NCBI GenBank assembly: GCA_023213315.1
Contig: JAKCPI010006299.1
Span: 1 to 64,000 of the forward strand
Source: Euborellia annulipes
Taxonomy: Eukaryota; Arthropoda; Insecta; Dermaptera; Anisolabididae
Direction: 5' to 3'
DNA length: 64,000 bases
Under the pieces are notes generated by a model. It saw only the letters and a program-made list of their open reading frames with translations. It made no database searches and had not been told where the DNA came from. This document shows positions 1-13,600 of this stretch, one piece after another. Each line of letters starts with the position of its first letter. Position 1 is the stretch's first letter. A program made the translations under genes and the position numbers.

Positions 1-139
1 AATTTCGTCATTCCAATGTAAAGTTGGTCAAACAGAGTGAGAGAGACGGACGTCCGGACAGACAGACAGACAGACGCTATTATTATATATGAATTCATTT
101 AAATATTGGAAAAAGGGAAAAAAATATAAATAATTTATA

Positions 140-331
140 ATTTTTTCTTCAATTTGTTTAAGGTCTTTTTCGGCATCTAAGGCCATTTAAACCCTATTTA
201 TTTCAAATGATTGATCGCCAATTCAAATGAAATAAATTTTTCTCGCTTTAGGGACGGGAAGCGAGCCCGAAACCCCCAGCTACTAGAAGCTTATCTTATG
301 TCTTCTCTCTGAGCCATGGATCACGGGCCAA
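140..331 (-). mobile_element. tRNA-derived SINE (type 2)
   Basis: On the minus strand: a tRNA-like head starting GGCCCGTGATCCATGGCTCA, then CGGGCTCGCTTCCCGTCCC (B-box region), then a body with TTTGAAATAAATAGGGT and ATGGCCTTAGATGCCG. Relatives are at 19412, 46200, 49995 and 56687. Confidence 0.6.
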
Positions 332-892
332 TTTTATAATTTGAATACAAGTATTACTTAAGAAAAAATAAAAAAAAACCGAATTCGGTTTTTCGGAGAA
401 AACTCGGTTTCTCGGTTTTTGAAGATTAGCCAAAAAACAGGTGTTTCGGTTTCCACCGGAGTCCAAACCCTAGTATAAACCTCAAGTCATCAGGTCTGTG
501 GTCAAGATAAAAGTATTTAAACAACATTTAAATCATGATAATCACTGGTGTACTTTTTTTAGTCAACTGTTTTACTTTCCAAATATCCTTTTTGCATGCT
601 TCTAACCTCATCTGTGAAGATGTGAAAAATTATTTTCCTAGAAAACATACTGTCCCAGGACATCATGTACTATTATTAGCTTAAAAATAGAAATAGTGCT
701 TAATGAGCTTGACCATTACATTTATATTACTTATGATGGCAAGTAGCTACTAAATATAACTACCTTTCTTTGATTTATTTCATAAAAGTATAAAGTTAAA
801 AATTTCAGCACTGAAAATATGCGTTTTCGGAGGAATCACCCATTTATATTTTTAAAATTTTATTAGTTAAAATAAAGTGTTTAATTCACCTT

Positions 893-1141
893 GCGCCCAC
901 GGGGCGTGGTGTAGAGGTTAAGGTGTTAACCCCTTTTCCCAAACCTCCCGGTTTCGCCCCCCTAGTACTCCGATTTTTTTTTTTTCACCTTCTACCTACC
1001 AGATTACATAAAAATAAATGCCCCCCCCCCTTTTTTTTTTTTTTTTTTAATAATTATTGTAATTGATTTCTTTTGTCTGCGGTGCTGCCCAGACAGACGA
1101 TGTGTGTGTGTTTTGGGTGTGTGTATGAAAAAAAAAAAAAA

Positions 1142-1165
<24 letters not shown>
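893..1165 (+). mobile_element. Degenerate tRNA-derived SINE with T- and A-rich tail
   Basis: GGGGCGTGGTGTAGAGGTTA resembles a tRNA A box, and CCCGGTTTCGCCCC a decayed B box. Long C, T and A runs and a GT-rich part follow. Confidence 0.45.
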
Positions 1166-1173
<8 letters not shown>

Positions 1174-1508
1174 CACCTTGCGGAATATAATAGTAAAAAT
1201 ATGAAAAATAAAATTTGAAATTCACAAATAAATGATTTGCGATAAAAATAGTAAATAAAAAAAGTTATTTATTAATTATTTTCCATATTTTTATTTGTCA
1301 ATATTTTTTTTAAGGGTTAACATAACCCTTTATATATATTTTTATTTGGGTATAAAAAAAGTTTTGGGAGAGAATATTCACTAATAAACTTGAACTACAT
1401 GAGTTTTTCATCTAATATTCTCGAAATAAAAAAAAAAAAAAAGAATGAACTCATTATAATGTCGATAAAGATTTTTATTATAATAGAATCTTAATTGAAT
1501 TGTTACAG

Positions 1509-1600
1509 CCTCTACACGAGAAATTGAAGGGCGTAGGCATCTGCGTGGTGAATCTGGTCGATGATATGCAAGAATATATGCGAGGATTATTCATTTGCAT
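1509..1600 (+). CDS. GPCR exon: extracellular loop 2 and start of TM5
   Basis: The acceptor is tgttacag just before 1509 and the donor is gtaagt at 1601. Only phase 0 at the start is open; the other two phases hit stops. It encodes 30 residues beginning PLHEKLKGVGICVVN and ending RGLFIC, plus the first two bases of a Met codon. The cysteine in GICVVN is the likely partner of the TM3 disulphide of class A receptors. The exon stands out from its AT-rich surroundings in base composition. Confidence 0.85.
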
Positions 1601-4600
1601 GTAAGTTCCCTTTTTCTAAAATTAAATTTTTTTTAATTAATGATTGTAAAAATACTTTCTCTCTCTATAGTATATTAACATATATATATAGAGGTAAGAG
1701 AAAGTTAAAAGGTAACCGACTTGAAATATATTTTTAGCAAATTCAATCTTGGTCGAAATATAATAAATACTTATATTATCACTTGGTTAACCCCATAAAT
1801 TCATTGTTGCTAAGCCAATGACTTATTTAAACCATTTAAATTGTTACTATTAATTAAAACCACCTTTCATTCTTTTATTCCTAGTTCAGAACTTGAACGA
1901 TTGGTATGAAATTTGGTTAAATAAATTTCATACTTAACCGTCCCTGTCTTTTTGTGGATTTTTTTTTTTTTTTTATTTGGGAGGTTTGACTACGAGGCCA
2001 TACCTTACCATATGTACATGTATATACAATAAACGGCATATCAAAAATTTTACATTGTAAATAAATTCCGTTATAAAAATATAAAGTATGTTACAATAAA
2101 CGCCCGTATAGTATTTTTGTGGAATATAAATGTATGGATATACCCTATTTACAAAAACCATTTTTAAAAACAATAGATTTATAAAATAACATTATAAGAC
2201 AACACTATAGAACAACATTGTAAAAATAACACTTTACAATAACATTATAAAATTAATTTTAAAATTCAACACTTTACCAATAAAGTCTTTATCAAAGTGG
2301 TACATGAATACGAAGAAAATAGCTATAAGACCGATGCGGAATTTAGATCTGTATATTGCAGGTTTTGATGAATTGGCAGAGGGCTTTCACTATTGTCTCA
2401 CGTGGGTTCTTTACTATTTCAATAAGTGAAGGAGGGTCCCGGAAGTGCGGCTCTATTGTCTGTATTAAGGTTCTTCTCTGGGTACGTGAGAATAGGACAT
2501 TTGCTAGATTTAGATGTTCTGGAGTGGCTGGAGTCTGTGAGCAGAGGCAGTATGGCGTGGCGACTATGGAGAATCTGTTTACAAGTGAGCTTGGCATGCT
2601 GTATGATTGAATCTTATTCTATTGATGACAGTGACAGTTTATTAAACTTTTTGTGGATTGTTATGGGGGGTATTGGATTATTTTTATGGGAGTTTTTAGA
2701 CTATAGACCACATTTTTGTTATTAATTATTCATTAAAAATCTATAAATACTGTACAACGTTTCGACTGCTTGTTCTGCAGTCGTTTTCAAGTACTGTGCT
2801 TTAAGTACTTGCTCCTATTCAAGTGAGCTAACCTCTAAGGGACCGTTACGTGCATTTTACATGCAACGACGTCAGCGCTATCTTCATTCCCATTAAGTTA
2901 GACCCATACTTCAGCGCCTTCTACAATCATTCCCATGAATCACAATCATCAAAGCAAGTGTTTACATAAAACGCATAATGTTACAATAAGTTTTTTGAAA
3001 TTTGATTTTTCATTTACAAAGATGGTAGAGAATAATTTAATATTAATATGTACCATCTTTATATTTTTAATAAATAATTAATACAAAATGTGGTCTATAA
3101 TTAACCCTCCTTCTTTGTTTCTAACTCAAATTCTTGGTAATGTTTTATTCAAGATTGAGCTTTATTCTTCCATTTAGTCTTTATTAAAATTCCTCCCACA
3201 TTTAATTAAGATTATAATTATTAACAAATATCAAGTTAACGAATATTGACGGAGATTCACCAAAATAAAATAAGTTTCTCAAAACGTTTTCTCACGCTTC
3301 GCTTAAACAACATTTTTTTTTTTTTATTACTTTAAATAATAAAAGTGATAATCCGAGTGAAAAGAGGCAAAAGCGTTAAAAGCTTTAAGGAAGAAAGGCC
3401 TGGTTGCTTCTGAATAAAAGACAGACAGACAGAGGCGTCAACGGATATCAAATATCGGTTTCGCATTCATTTTCCTCTAAATAGAGTTTTATTGTCAGAT
3501 CCACTTTTTGAGAGCAATCGATATGCATGCACCGCTTAAAAAAGAGTAAGAGGAGGATGAAATATTTTCGGAGATTTATTTCTATTTTTCAAAACCATAT
3601 TGGATATTGATGATGAATTGTAAGAGAAAATTAAATTTTTTTTTTTTAATGTATCAGTTTAGTTAATCGGATAAATTTCCTATAAACGAATGTTGTTTAT
3701 TTTACGTAATGGTCCATATGGAATTTTTTTTAAGTGTACCTGGTAAATTGACTTCTTTGATCAAAAAAAAATCAAATTAAATTTCTGCTAGTAAACAAAT
3801 AATTGCGTAATAAACTTGACCAGAGGGTGAAATACTTAATTATTGCTTTTATTTTGACAATTCTTGTATTTTTTATTTTTTGAAATTATGTTACAACGAA
3901 AGAGAAATATCCGATTTTTTGCTATTTTCACCCTACACACTCAGAATTTTTTCTCATTTTATTGCCTTTCCACCTTTATAAATAAAACGTTACTAAAATA
4001 ACATTTCCTTCGAGGGAACATTAAATCTGTTATTTATACGTTTTTTCTACCCTTATCTAAAGTTGCCGCAATAAAGAGTTGGAATAATAAGATTATATGA
4101 ATTTTTTTAAGAATAAAAAAACTGATATCTTTATACTAATTACTTCAATAATTATCTAAATTCTTTTTTTTTCTTTCACAGAATCTTTACTTTCTCTCAT
4201 CTATAAATTTATGTTAATATCATAGGTGGTAGGGTTACCGAAGGCAACCCTACCCGCTAGGCCCAGGCGGGCGGAGTCTCGGGATATGACTAACAAGAGT
4301 TGTCCAGATAAATGTATTTTAATTAGTTTTGAACCATAATATAAAAATATGAAAAAAAATCGAGTGGAAAATAAATTTTAGAGGGGGGGGGGAGGGTAGG
4401 AGGAGTAGGGCTGATAGAACTTTCTGAGGTCTGGAATACCATTTTTCATTTATTTACACCCTAGAGAAGAATCATTTTAAATTTTATTAAAATAGAGTGA
4501 AAGACAAATTTTAGGGGGGGACATCCCCCCTGGCGGGGCTAATAAAACTTTCTGAGGTCTGGAATACCATTTTTCAATTATTTAAACCCTAAAGATTTGA

Positions 4601-7600
4601 TTAATATTGAATATATGTTTTTCATTAAAAAAAAATCTGGTGTGACTGGCGCACAGCACACAACTTTCTCTTACCTTCGGTAATCGAAAGTTGTGTTCTG
4701 TGCTTGTCTCACCAGATTTTTTGTGCCGACATGTATTTAGTTTCCGACAGTAGGGTACAATTGAATTCAAGATGTAAAATTTATAAGTATGAATATAAAT
4801 ATTTATATTTTGTTACCATGGCAACCATTTCTCCTATCTTTTCTATGGAGTACAAGAGTAAAGTGGTCTACAGAAGATTTCAATGACAAAATGAGAATAT
4901 ACATTTTAAAGAGAATCTAAAAAATAATTGATTTTTGAATTAAAAAAAAAATCGTTGGAGCAAATTTTGAGAAAATCGATAAAAAACTGAAAAAGTGAAT
5001 CAGTAAAGTACTAGTACTCTTTGGTCGATTTTGTTCAAAAGCTTCGTGTCACGTCCCATGGGGGTGCCTAACTTAAATATAAAATTTCAACCTCCTAGCT
5101 CTTTTCGTTCTTGAGATATTTTGTTCACAGACACACACACAGACAGACAGACAGACAGACCATGTCGCGAAAACCACTTTTTTGGATTCAGGGGACCTCA
5201 AAACGTGAAGATCCATCAAAATCTCGACATCGAATTTTTGACATGAATCCAATACTTTCTCTCTCTATATATATTAACATATATATAGAGGTAAGAGAAA
5301 GTAAAAATATTATAAATTGATAGGCTAATCATCTAAAATTTATCTTTTAAAATTTCAAAAATATTATCCTTCCAATAAAAGTCACTTTTATAATAGGGTT
5401 TAAACAAGTTAAAATTTCTTTATTTTGAATTTAATCATTTTAGCCTCTGAAAGGAAGGCTTATCTATTAAATTAATATAAAATGAATACGATTGTCATTC
5501 CTTTTGCAAATCCTCCTTAGAGAGAAAGAGAGAAGCCCTCTGATATTTATATAAAGATTAAATAATGGTTATGGCTTCTGTACCCTTAGTAATGTCATCT
5601 TTGAATTTCATCTTTTTATAAATAAAATTTATCTTTGCTTTAATAAATCCTTTGATGTCTAATTTAATAAATTCTTTAAATGATTTTAAAAAGGGGAATG
5701 AAAATCTTATTTATTAGGACTCTTTTATCATATTTTATCGTATGGTAATTATAATAGCGAGGTGAAATACGCATTAAAAAATAATAAAATCATTTAAAAT
5801 AAAAAGGGGTTTTACTAACCCGTGCCCTAGGTATAATCTTTATAAAATTTCAAACCCTCAGGATTCGAAGTACGTTGCAGCCAAGAAATTAAATAAAAAT
5901 TTTATTTTTTATTCGCCGACGTTTCGGTCGCCATCAGGGCTAAAATTGTTAAATATTGTGAATAATATATTGTTTACATTTAACCGGAACGGCCGACAAT
6001 AAAAAATAAATAAAATTTTAATTTAATTTCCTGGCTCCAACGTCCTTCGAATCCTTAATGTCTACAGCCAAAAAAAAATTTTTAATTCAAAATCAATCAC
6101 TTTTAATTCTGAGGCGACTTTAGAAAAATTGATAAAAACTACTGAATGATTTGAAGTTGTATTTTAACAAGAGATGAAGGAGAAGGCAGACTCAGAGTAA
6201 TGGATCCAAACCTTTGAGTTTCATTTCGTTAAGACAAATTCGCTGGCTGCCTTCTCCTTCATTTATTGTTAACTACTGTTTGACTTTGGAATAAAGAGTA
6301 TCTACATTAGACGATTCAAATTATTAAAATCATTACATTCATTTAATGTAAACAAATTAAAAAATTTCGGTAGGGAATATTTTTTGAAAAATCCGAAGCC
6401 CTACCAAAACGTATTTTTCCCTGAACCAATTTTTTATGCTGAATACGTATAAGCATATGTAATTATTATTTTTCTACGACCTTTAGTTCAGGCTGTTATT
6501 TTATGCGTACGGACACCGGAATCTCTGCATAAGCCCTTAGTACAGTGAGAGCTAAAAACTCATGACCCTGACCTGGTCCAGGTTTTAATAAAAATTAAAA
6601 ATAAATATTTTTCAAATAAGATTCCTAAAATAAAAACTTTTTTTGTTTTTAAATCTAGAGTATGAGAAATCCATCTTCTAATTAAAAAAAAAGCCTGGTC
6701 GATGATAATTCATTCATCCATTCCATCTCCCTTCATATTATCTAACTCATGTATTTTTATTAAAAAAATAAAATCCGCGATTCTAATTCTAATGTTAATT
6801 AAATTTGAATTGTATTTCCATTTTCTAGATGAAAGCTCAATTTTAAATTAAATTTTTGTTCATTATTGAATTTTTACAGAAAGCAATACACTATTTATTA
6901 ACAAATACTATTTTTTTATGATTTCAAAAAGAATTTTTAATAAAAGTACTACTACTACTAATAATTATTATTTTATTTTTTCAATAAAAACGAAATTTTT
7001 AATTAATAGGAACTGTAACGTTGATTCTTACTAATTTTATTTAATTAAAAAAAAATGCTAATATTATTATGCAAAACGGTGAAAAATTTATTTGAAACTT
7101 GATAACAATTAATTACTAGATTTTTTATCAATATAAAAATATTGCTCATTAAAATGGTCATCAGAACGGAATTACAAATTTTCTCAATTTTTCTGGCCAA
7201 ACAACAAAACTCGCTATTCTTTCCAACAAATTTAGGACAAAATATTTACTAAAAATTATTAATTAAATTTATTAAGCTTAACAAAAAAAAAAAAAAAAAA
7301 AAGAATATAAATTATGATAAGGCTCTGGGAGATTCTGGTTCGGTTCCAAAGAGTTGAATAAATATTGCATAATGTATAGGGCCCTTAGTGTTATAAGTAC
7401 AGCGAGTTTCAAAAGTAATGCGGTTTTCAGAGTCGTACCAAGGACGGGAACTCTCCCGGTATTAATTTAAAAAAAAAATCAAATTACAATTTTCATAAAA
7501 ATTTTTAAAGTTTACATAATAATTAATTTTTACCCTTTTTTATATATACACCAATTGAGCAAAAGGCCCTTGGGCAAAACGTTTTATCCAAAAGTAAAAC

Positions 7601-10600
7601 GTTTTGCTCAATGCCAAAGCACACCAATTGGACAAAATGTTTTGTCATTGAGCGTTTTTGCCTAATCGGTGTGCGTTGACATTTTTTGCTCAATGGCCGA
7701 ACATTTTGTCCAATGCCAACGCACACCGATTGAGCAAAACGCTCAATGGCAAAACATTTTGTTCAATGATGTCGAATTATGCTCAATTGTGTGTAGGCCT
7801 ATACAAGAAATAAATTATTTGAGAAAATCAGATTTAATATCGATTACGTAAAGTTATTTCTAAAAAGTATTTTTTTTAAACACCCTATAATGGCTTTTTG
7901 GCTAAATTTCAATCTCTCTAAAAAAAAGGACATTAAATTATGATCATGGAAGAAATATCAAAGTGTATAAAATATATATTATAATAACACTTTCATATTG
8001 CCAAGAAGATTATTCTTTATGGGAAAATACAAAGAAGAGAGAAATTTTTATCTAATTCTTTTAAGATGAAAGTTTTTATTTAAACTTTTTCTACTGACTA
8101 TATCTAAGATATCTTTCTACATATGAAAAAATAGCATATTTTTCTTATTATGTATGAAAAAATTCCAATAAAACTTTATAATAAATTCTTAGAAAGGCCG
8201 TCAGTCTTGGAGCTGAGTTAAGAATGCTGTTATAATTTTATACTGTATGTAGAATGTTTTGAATATGAGCAGGGGTAGCGGCCTCCCCTTGCTTAGATGC
8301 GCCTCGCCGAAAATATTACCGAGAATTCACTTTTCATTAGGTCAATCAAGATAAATTTTTCGGATACGATTTTTTTCTTTATATAATATACCATATATTA
8401 AAAAATTCAAATCACTCGTTTCATTAATTTAGAATTGTTTACAAAAGAGAATTTTTTGATGTCTAATAATAATTAAATTATACTCAAGAAAAAATATTTC
8501 GATGAAAAAAATTTTCTTATAGGTATATGAAGAAAATAGATGAATATTTCATTATTTCTAAAAGTAAAATAATAAAAAAAATTGATAAAACGAAAATATA
8601 AGGAAAAAAAAATCTCAATTTATTATTATTAATAGCTTATATATCTAAATTAAAAAAATATACAATGATATATAGTCGATGTTTAAGGAATATGTTATAG
8701 AGAATTCATAAATCATCTAAAATAGGTCAGATTGGCAGTTTGAGAAATGTTTTTAACACACAAACATTTCATTTGTCAAAAATAAAAAAAAAAAAAAAAA
8801 TTACTCTTGTATCTATCTATCACTATCATAGGAAATGGACTATATTCATACTACCGCTACCCCTTCTTTTGTTAAATTCTATTAAGTTAATGGTTTTAAC
8901 TTTGTTGACAAGTCGTTCAAATAATCGAAATAAAACTGTTGAATAAGTTTTTTCCTGAATATGTCCTGTGAGTCTTGTGAATGATACTAAATCTTACCTC
9001 TGTAATTTATACCCTTATTCATAGTCGTTCCTTGAGGAAGAAGGATTCCTTATATCTATACATTTATATAGGCATAATGATTTCTTGTTCCTCAAGCAAT
9101 GACTATGAATACGGGTATAAGGCAGCATTCGGGTTGCTTCAAAGGTCATTTTAATGCTTATTATAACACAAAACAATTTCTTGTCCTAAAAGAGCTAGGA
9201 GGTTGAAATTTTATATTTAAGTTAGGCACCCCCTAGGACGTGAAAATAAGCTTTTAAACAAAATCGGTTAAAAACTACTAGTACTCTACTGATACACTTT
9301 TTCAGTTTTTTTTTGATTTTCTCAAAATTCGCTCTAACAATTTTGATTAGGCTAAATTTCATAAATCAGTTATTTTTCAGATGATCTTTAAAATGTATAT
9401 TCCCATTTTGTCATTGTAATCTTCTGAAGACCACTTTACTCTTGTACTCTATAGAAAAGATGGGAGAAATGGTTGCCAATTGGCAGCAAAATAGAAATAT
9501 TTTCCCATATTTATAAATTTTACATCTTGATTTCTAATATATCGGCGGAAACTAAATATATGTCGACACAAAAAATCTGGTATGACAAGCACAGAACATA
9601 ACTTTCGATTACCGAAGGTAAGAGAAAGTTGTGTGCTGTGCGACCAGTCACACTAGATTTTTATAATTTGACTCTAAAATTCATTCTCGACACTAGTTGA
9701 GAAATTAGACTCGAGCTAACGCTATGATTTCACTAGCTCTTTTTAGTCAAATTTCTCCACAATTAAGCATCACACCAGCTTAATATTTCCCTCTCTGTGT
9801 CCTTTTTCCACGAGTATTAGCAAAGTAATTTGGTAAATTTTTCAAAACTTTTCATATTGTTTTTATTGAAATAATTTATTAATTGATTGATAAATTATTA
9901 AAATCCTCGTTATAAGAAAATATAAAAACATATAACCAAGTATTTATTAATTTAATAAATATAAAGCCCTTTTATTTAAATTATTTCAGGTATGTGCTTC
10001 CCCTTACTGTCACTGCCTACCTGTATGTGAGGATGTCACGGGAGCTTAAAGGTCATGAGGGTCCACTTGCTGTGATTATGTATGAGGCGAGAGGACGAGG
10101 GAGAGGCAGTGGAGCATCCGCAGTATCAAGCCATGCCACTAGGTGAGAAATACTATTCGAGATTATATTTCATTATACTATAAGAAAATTATTTAGAGAG
10201 TAAGCTCATTTAACCAAATATTAATTTAAATCTAAATAAATGCTTTTTTTTCTCTATATTATATCAAACTTTATGTTTGTATTATGACATATGGTCTTTG
10301 ATTTTGTTGAAAACCACCACACCGTGGCCAAATTTAAAATTATATCCACCAGGATTTTTTTTTTTTTTTTGGGAGGGGGAGGTGATTTGGATGATCCGAA
10401 AGATTATTATCCCTCTCAAATTTATAAATTTTAAGAATATAAAATATTTTTTATAATTTCTAACAGTATTTAAAATTTTAACAATATATTTATCTTTATA
10501 TATAATTTTTTGGGATTTCCGAAGGAAGGGGAGTTGCTCTCCTATACCCCCTCCCCCGTTCGCGCTCTGATCTCTATTAAGATATTTGTGTGGCCCATGA

Positions 10601-13600
10601 AATTTCAAACAGATTCCACAGGATGATAATATTCAAACGACAACGGTCCGAATATCACCATTTTTTTGGTAATATGATTTCTATAAAATTCTAACTAACG
10701 TTATATCTAAAATTTTTATAACTTTATGTGTTATATTAACAAAGAAATAATTTAATTATAAGATTGCTACTACCCTTTCATAAAATATTTAAGAAAAATA
10801 ACCGAATTCTCATAAACGCATACACCAAAGCCTGCTTTGATAATTTATTCAAGAGTGAGAGCGAGAGAGAGAGATTACATCCTCGTGTAATGGTTAACTC
10901 AATCATCTGACTTGCCTTATATACGCACTTGTATATATACCACCACCCGTTGTCAGCCGCAGAGAATATATTCCTCATTCCCAAACTGTCAAGCTTCAAG
11001 CACTACCACCTAACCTAGGTTTGATCAATTAGATCAAAATTTATATCAATTAATTTTTTAAAGATCAAAGCTATTCATCTCAAACGCTTTCAATTAAAGT
11101 TTTGTTGTCGTATTTTTAATTCCAATCCCTTAGAAGAGCGGTAAAGACTTTTTGATGATCTAGTCACTGGGTCTATCTCTTCACTGACCTAAAAATTATA
11201 TTACCTACCAATAATTAGTGTCCGAATATATAGAATATTTATTTATTTAAAATAATATTGGTTTATTTCGTTTTGTTTTGATATTGTATTTATATTGTTT
11301 TGTAAAATGTCATATATTGTATATTATGGGGATGGCCTTTGGCACCCGGCTTAATAATATTAAAAAAAAAAAAAAAAAAAATATTGGTTGAAGTTAAGGT
11401 CACCAGCGATTTTTGACACCGGGAATATATATTAAATATACTGAAATTATTTTACATTATGTTTGGAATACCTTTACCAAAATCTTCTTTTTGTTTTCTG
11501 GACTTAAATAATGATAACCTCTTTACGAAATGGGCCTATATACCAGTAACACCAACCCCCTCTCAGAAGAGAGAAAAAGTAGACTCTATGGCGATTGGAG
11601 AGGTAATTTTTTGGCTAATTATAATTAGTCAAAATTAATCAAAAACATTATAGAGCCCTATTTTATATTTCAATATATTTGTTGTGGATGGGATGTTGGC
11701 AGACGGGTTGCGTGTACACCGGATTTGAATTTTATCAGTAATTTTTTTCTTTTGCAATTTTTTCGCCATCTATATATTAGTTGACCTCACATTTCACTCC
11801 CTTTCAAACATCTTAACTTTAAATGTCAGCCAACAATTTCTTTTAAATGATTTTAACTCACCCTTTACGGCAGGGGTGGGCAAAAGGGGCCGGATCCGGC
11901 CCTTTTGCTTACTTTATCCGGCCCGTTGAAAAATCCCTAGTGATTTTGTTGAAATCAACAGTATAAATAATCAAATATATAAATAATAGAGTATTATAAT
12001 TTCGAAGAGCCGTAACCATATCACTACTTTTATGTACGCAACATACTAGGTCTGTTCGATTATAATCTTTCATTAACTGATTTATTTAATGACCATTAAT
12101 TTAATATAATGGATCATATTTCTTTAAAAATTACGTGACATATTTTACTGGGCAAAAATTGTTCGCATGTACACCCAAGTAAGACAATTTATTATTACTA
12201 TTATCTATTATTAACTGTCAAATTTCTTTGTCCAAATGCTTTAAAATGATACTTAGAGTGTTTTTGCCTAAAAAAACTTCTTGGGCAGGGAAAAACTCCA
12301 CCCAAAACATTCGGGTGTGGAAAGCGTACGCGGTATAGTCCTGCGGCCCGGGAGACATTTTGAAAATTTCATTTTGGCCCGCGCTTAAAAGTATTTGCCC
12401 ACCCCTGCTTTACGGGTTCCTTTACTAAGACGAATTTTCTCAAGGGTTAGTGTCTCATTTTTATTTTTATCTGTCGCTAAAGTCCTTTTGGCTCTGTGGG
12501 CTACTACATATTTATTGGTATAAATAATTAGTACTACTATTACTACTACTACTACTAACCTACTATTTCGACACTCACTGCCCTCAATACAAATATAATG
12601 TTAGGATCGGTTATAGAGTAGCTACTAGTACTTCTTTACTAATGTACTTTTTTTCAAATTTCTCAAAATTAATTCTATCAATTTTATAACATATCACTTG
12701 TGTTTTGATTCATTTGAATAATTTTACTTTTGTCCTTTGAAACTTTCTTCCTATTAATAAAAAAAACTTTTTTTTTTGCAATTTTCTTTCATTAAAATTA
12801 TTCGAATATCAGTTGATCCCGTTTAAGGAGAAGTCCTCTCATCCTGAAGAGAAATGGCGCCTCTTTCATTTGCCCCTTGTAATAGTCAGATCATTCTAGT
12901 GCATTTTATACTACAAACATAAATAATCTTCCCAGTCAATTAAACCTAAATTGTTTTTATTCTTTAGAAAGTAAATATTATTTTTAGAAACCAAATCATT
13001 CTAATTAATATTAGAGAAAAAAAAAGAATTTCAATTATCCAACTTTCAAATGTCACACACAATTGATTGTTCTTTTTGGACGAGGGAGAACTTGTAAAAT
13101 AAAAGGAAAACTTTCAAAAGAGATTAAATTAAAAAAAAAAAAGAAAGTAAAGGCAAAAGAAGAAACATGAGAGAGAAAATAAATACCTAAATAACGTAAT
13201 ATAATCAGATAATTGGATTTTTGCTTGAGCTGAATCTGTGAATAAACGTTTAAAAAAAGGAAAAATATCAAAGTTTCAACCCTTAGCTAATAATAAATGA
13301 AGCTCCTTTGAAAGATTTGTTTTTCTTGTTGGCCATTTATTGTATATATATATATTGAATAACATTATAACGATAGCTATTCGGGATTCCCCGAGGCTTG
13401 ATTTCGCCGCGCTTGATATCCAACATAAATAAATAAATTTGTACCGGTTTGCTTTTTGAGTTGTGAAGGTCACTACTACACAAGGGAACAAGTTTATCCC
13501 TAGGTAGTTAGGCAATCAAAATGTTTCATTAATTGAATTTTGATGTTTGGTCCTAATTCACTTATGGTGGCTTAATTTTTTCAAAGCCCTAAGGGCTTGG

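Larger units (their letters stand above)
1601..9989 (+). other. GPCR intron (8.4 kb) between the loop 2 and TM5 exons
   Basis: Phase 2, GT-AG. Contents I can name: a retrotransposon fragment (2.3-2.7 kb), foldback elements (2.7-3.1, 5.87-6.06, 7.55-7.80 and 9.01-9.12 kb), a tandem repeat (4.37-4.59 kb) and two family A copies (4.63-5.30 and 9.19-9.66 kb). The rest (3.1-4.2, 5.3-5.8, 6.1-7.5 and 7.9-9.0 kb) is AT-rich with homopolymer runs and no recognisable gene. Confidence 0.8.

Noticed and set aside
5141..5160. CRISPR-like short repeats (GACA units)
   Set aside because: Simple microsatellite within a transposon copy in a eukaryotic genome; no spacer structure.
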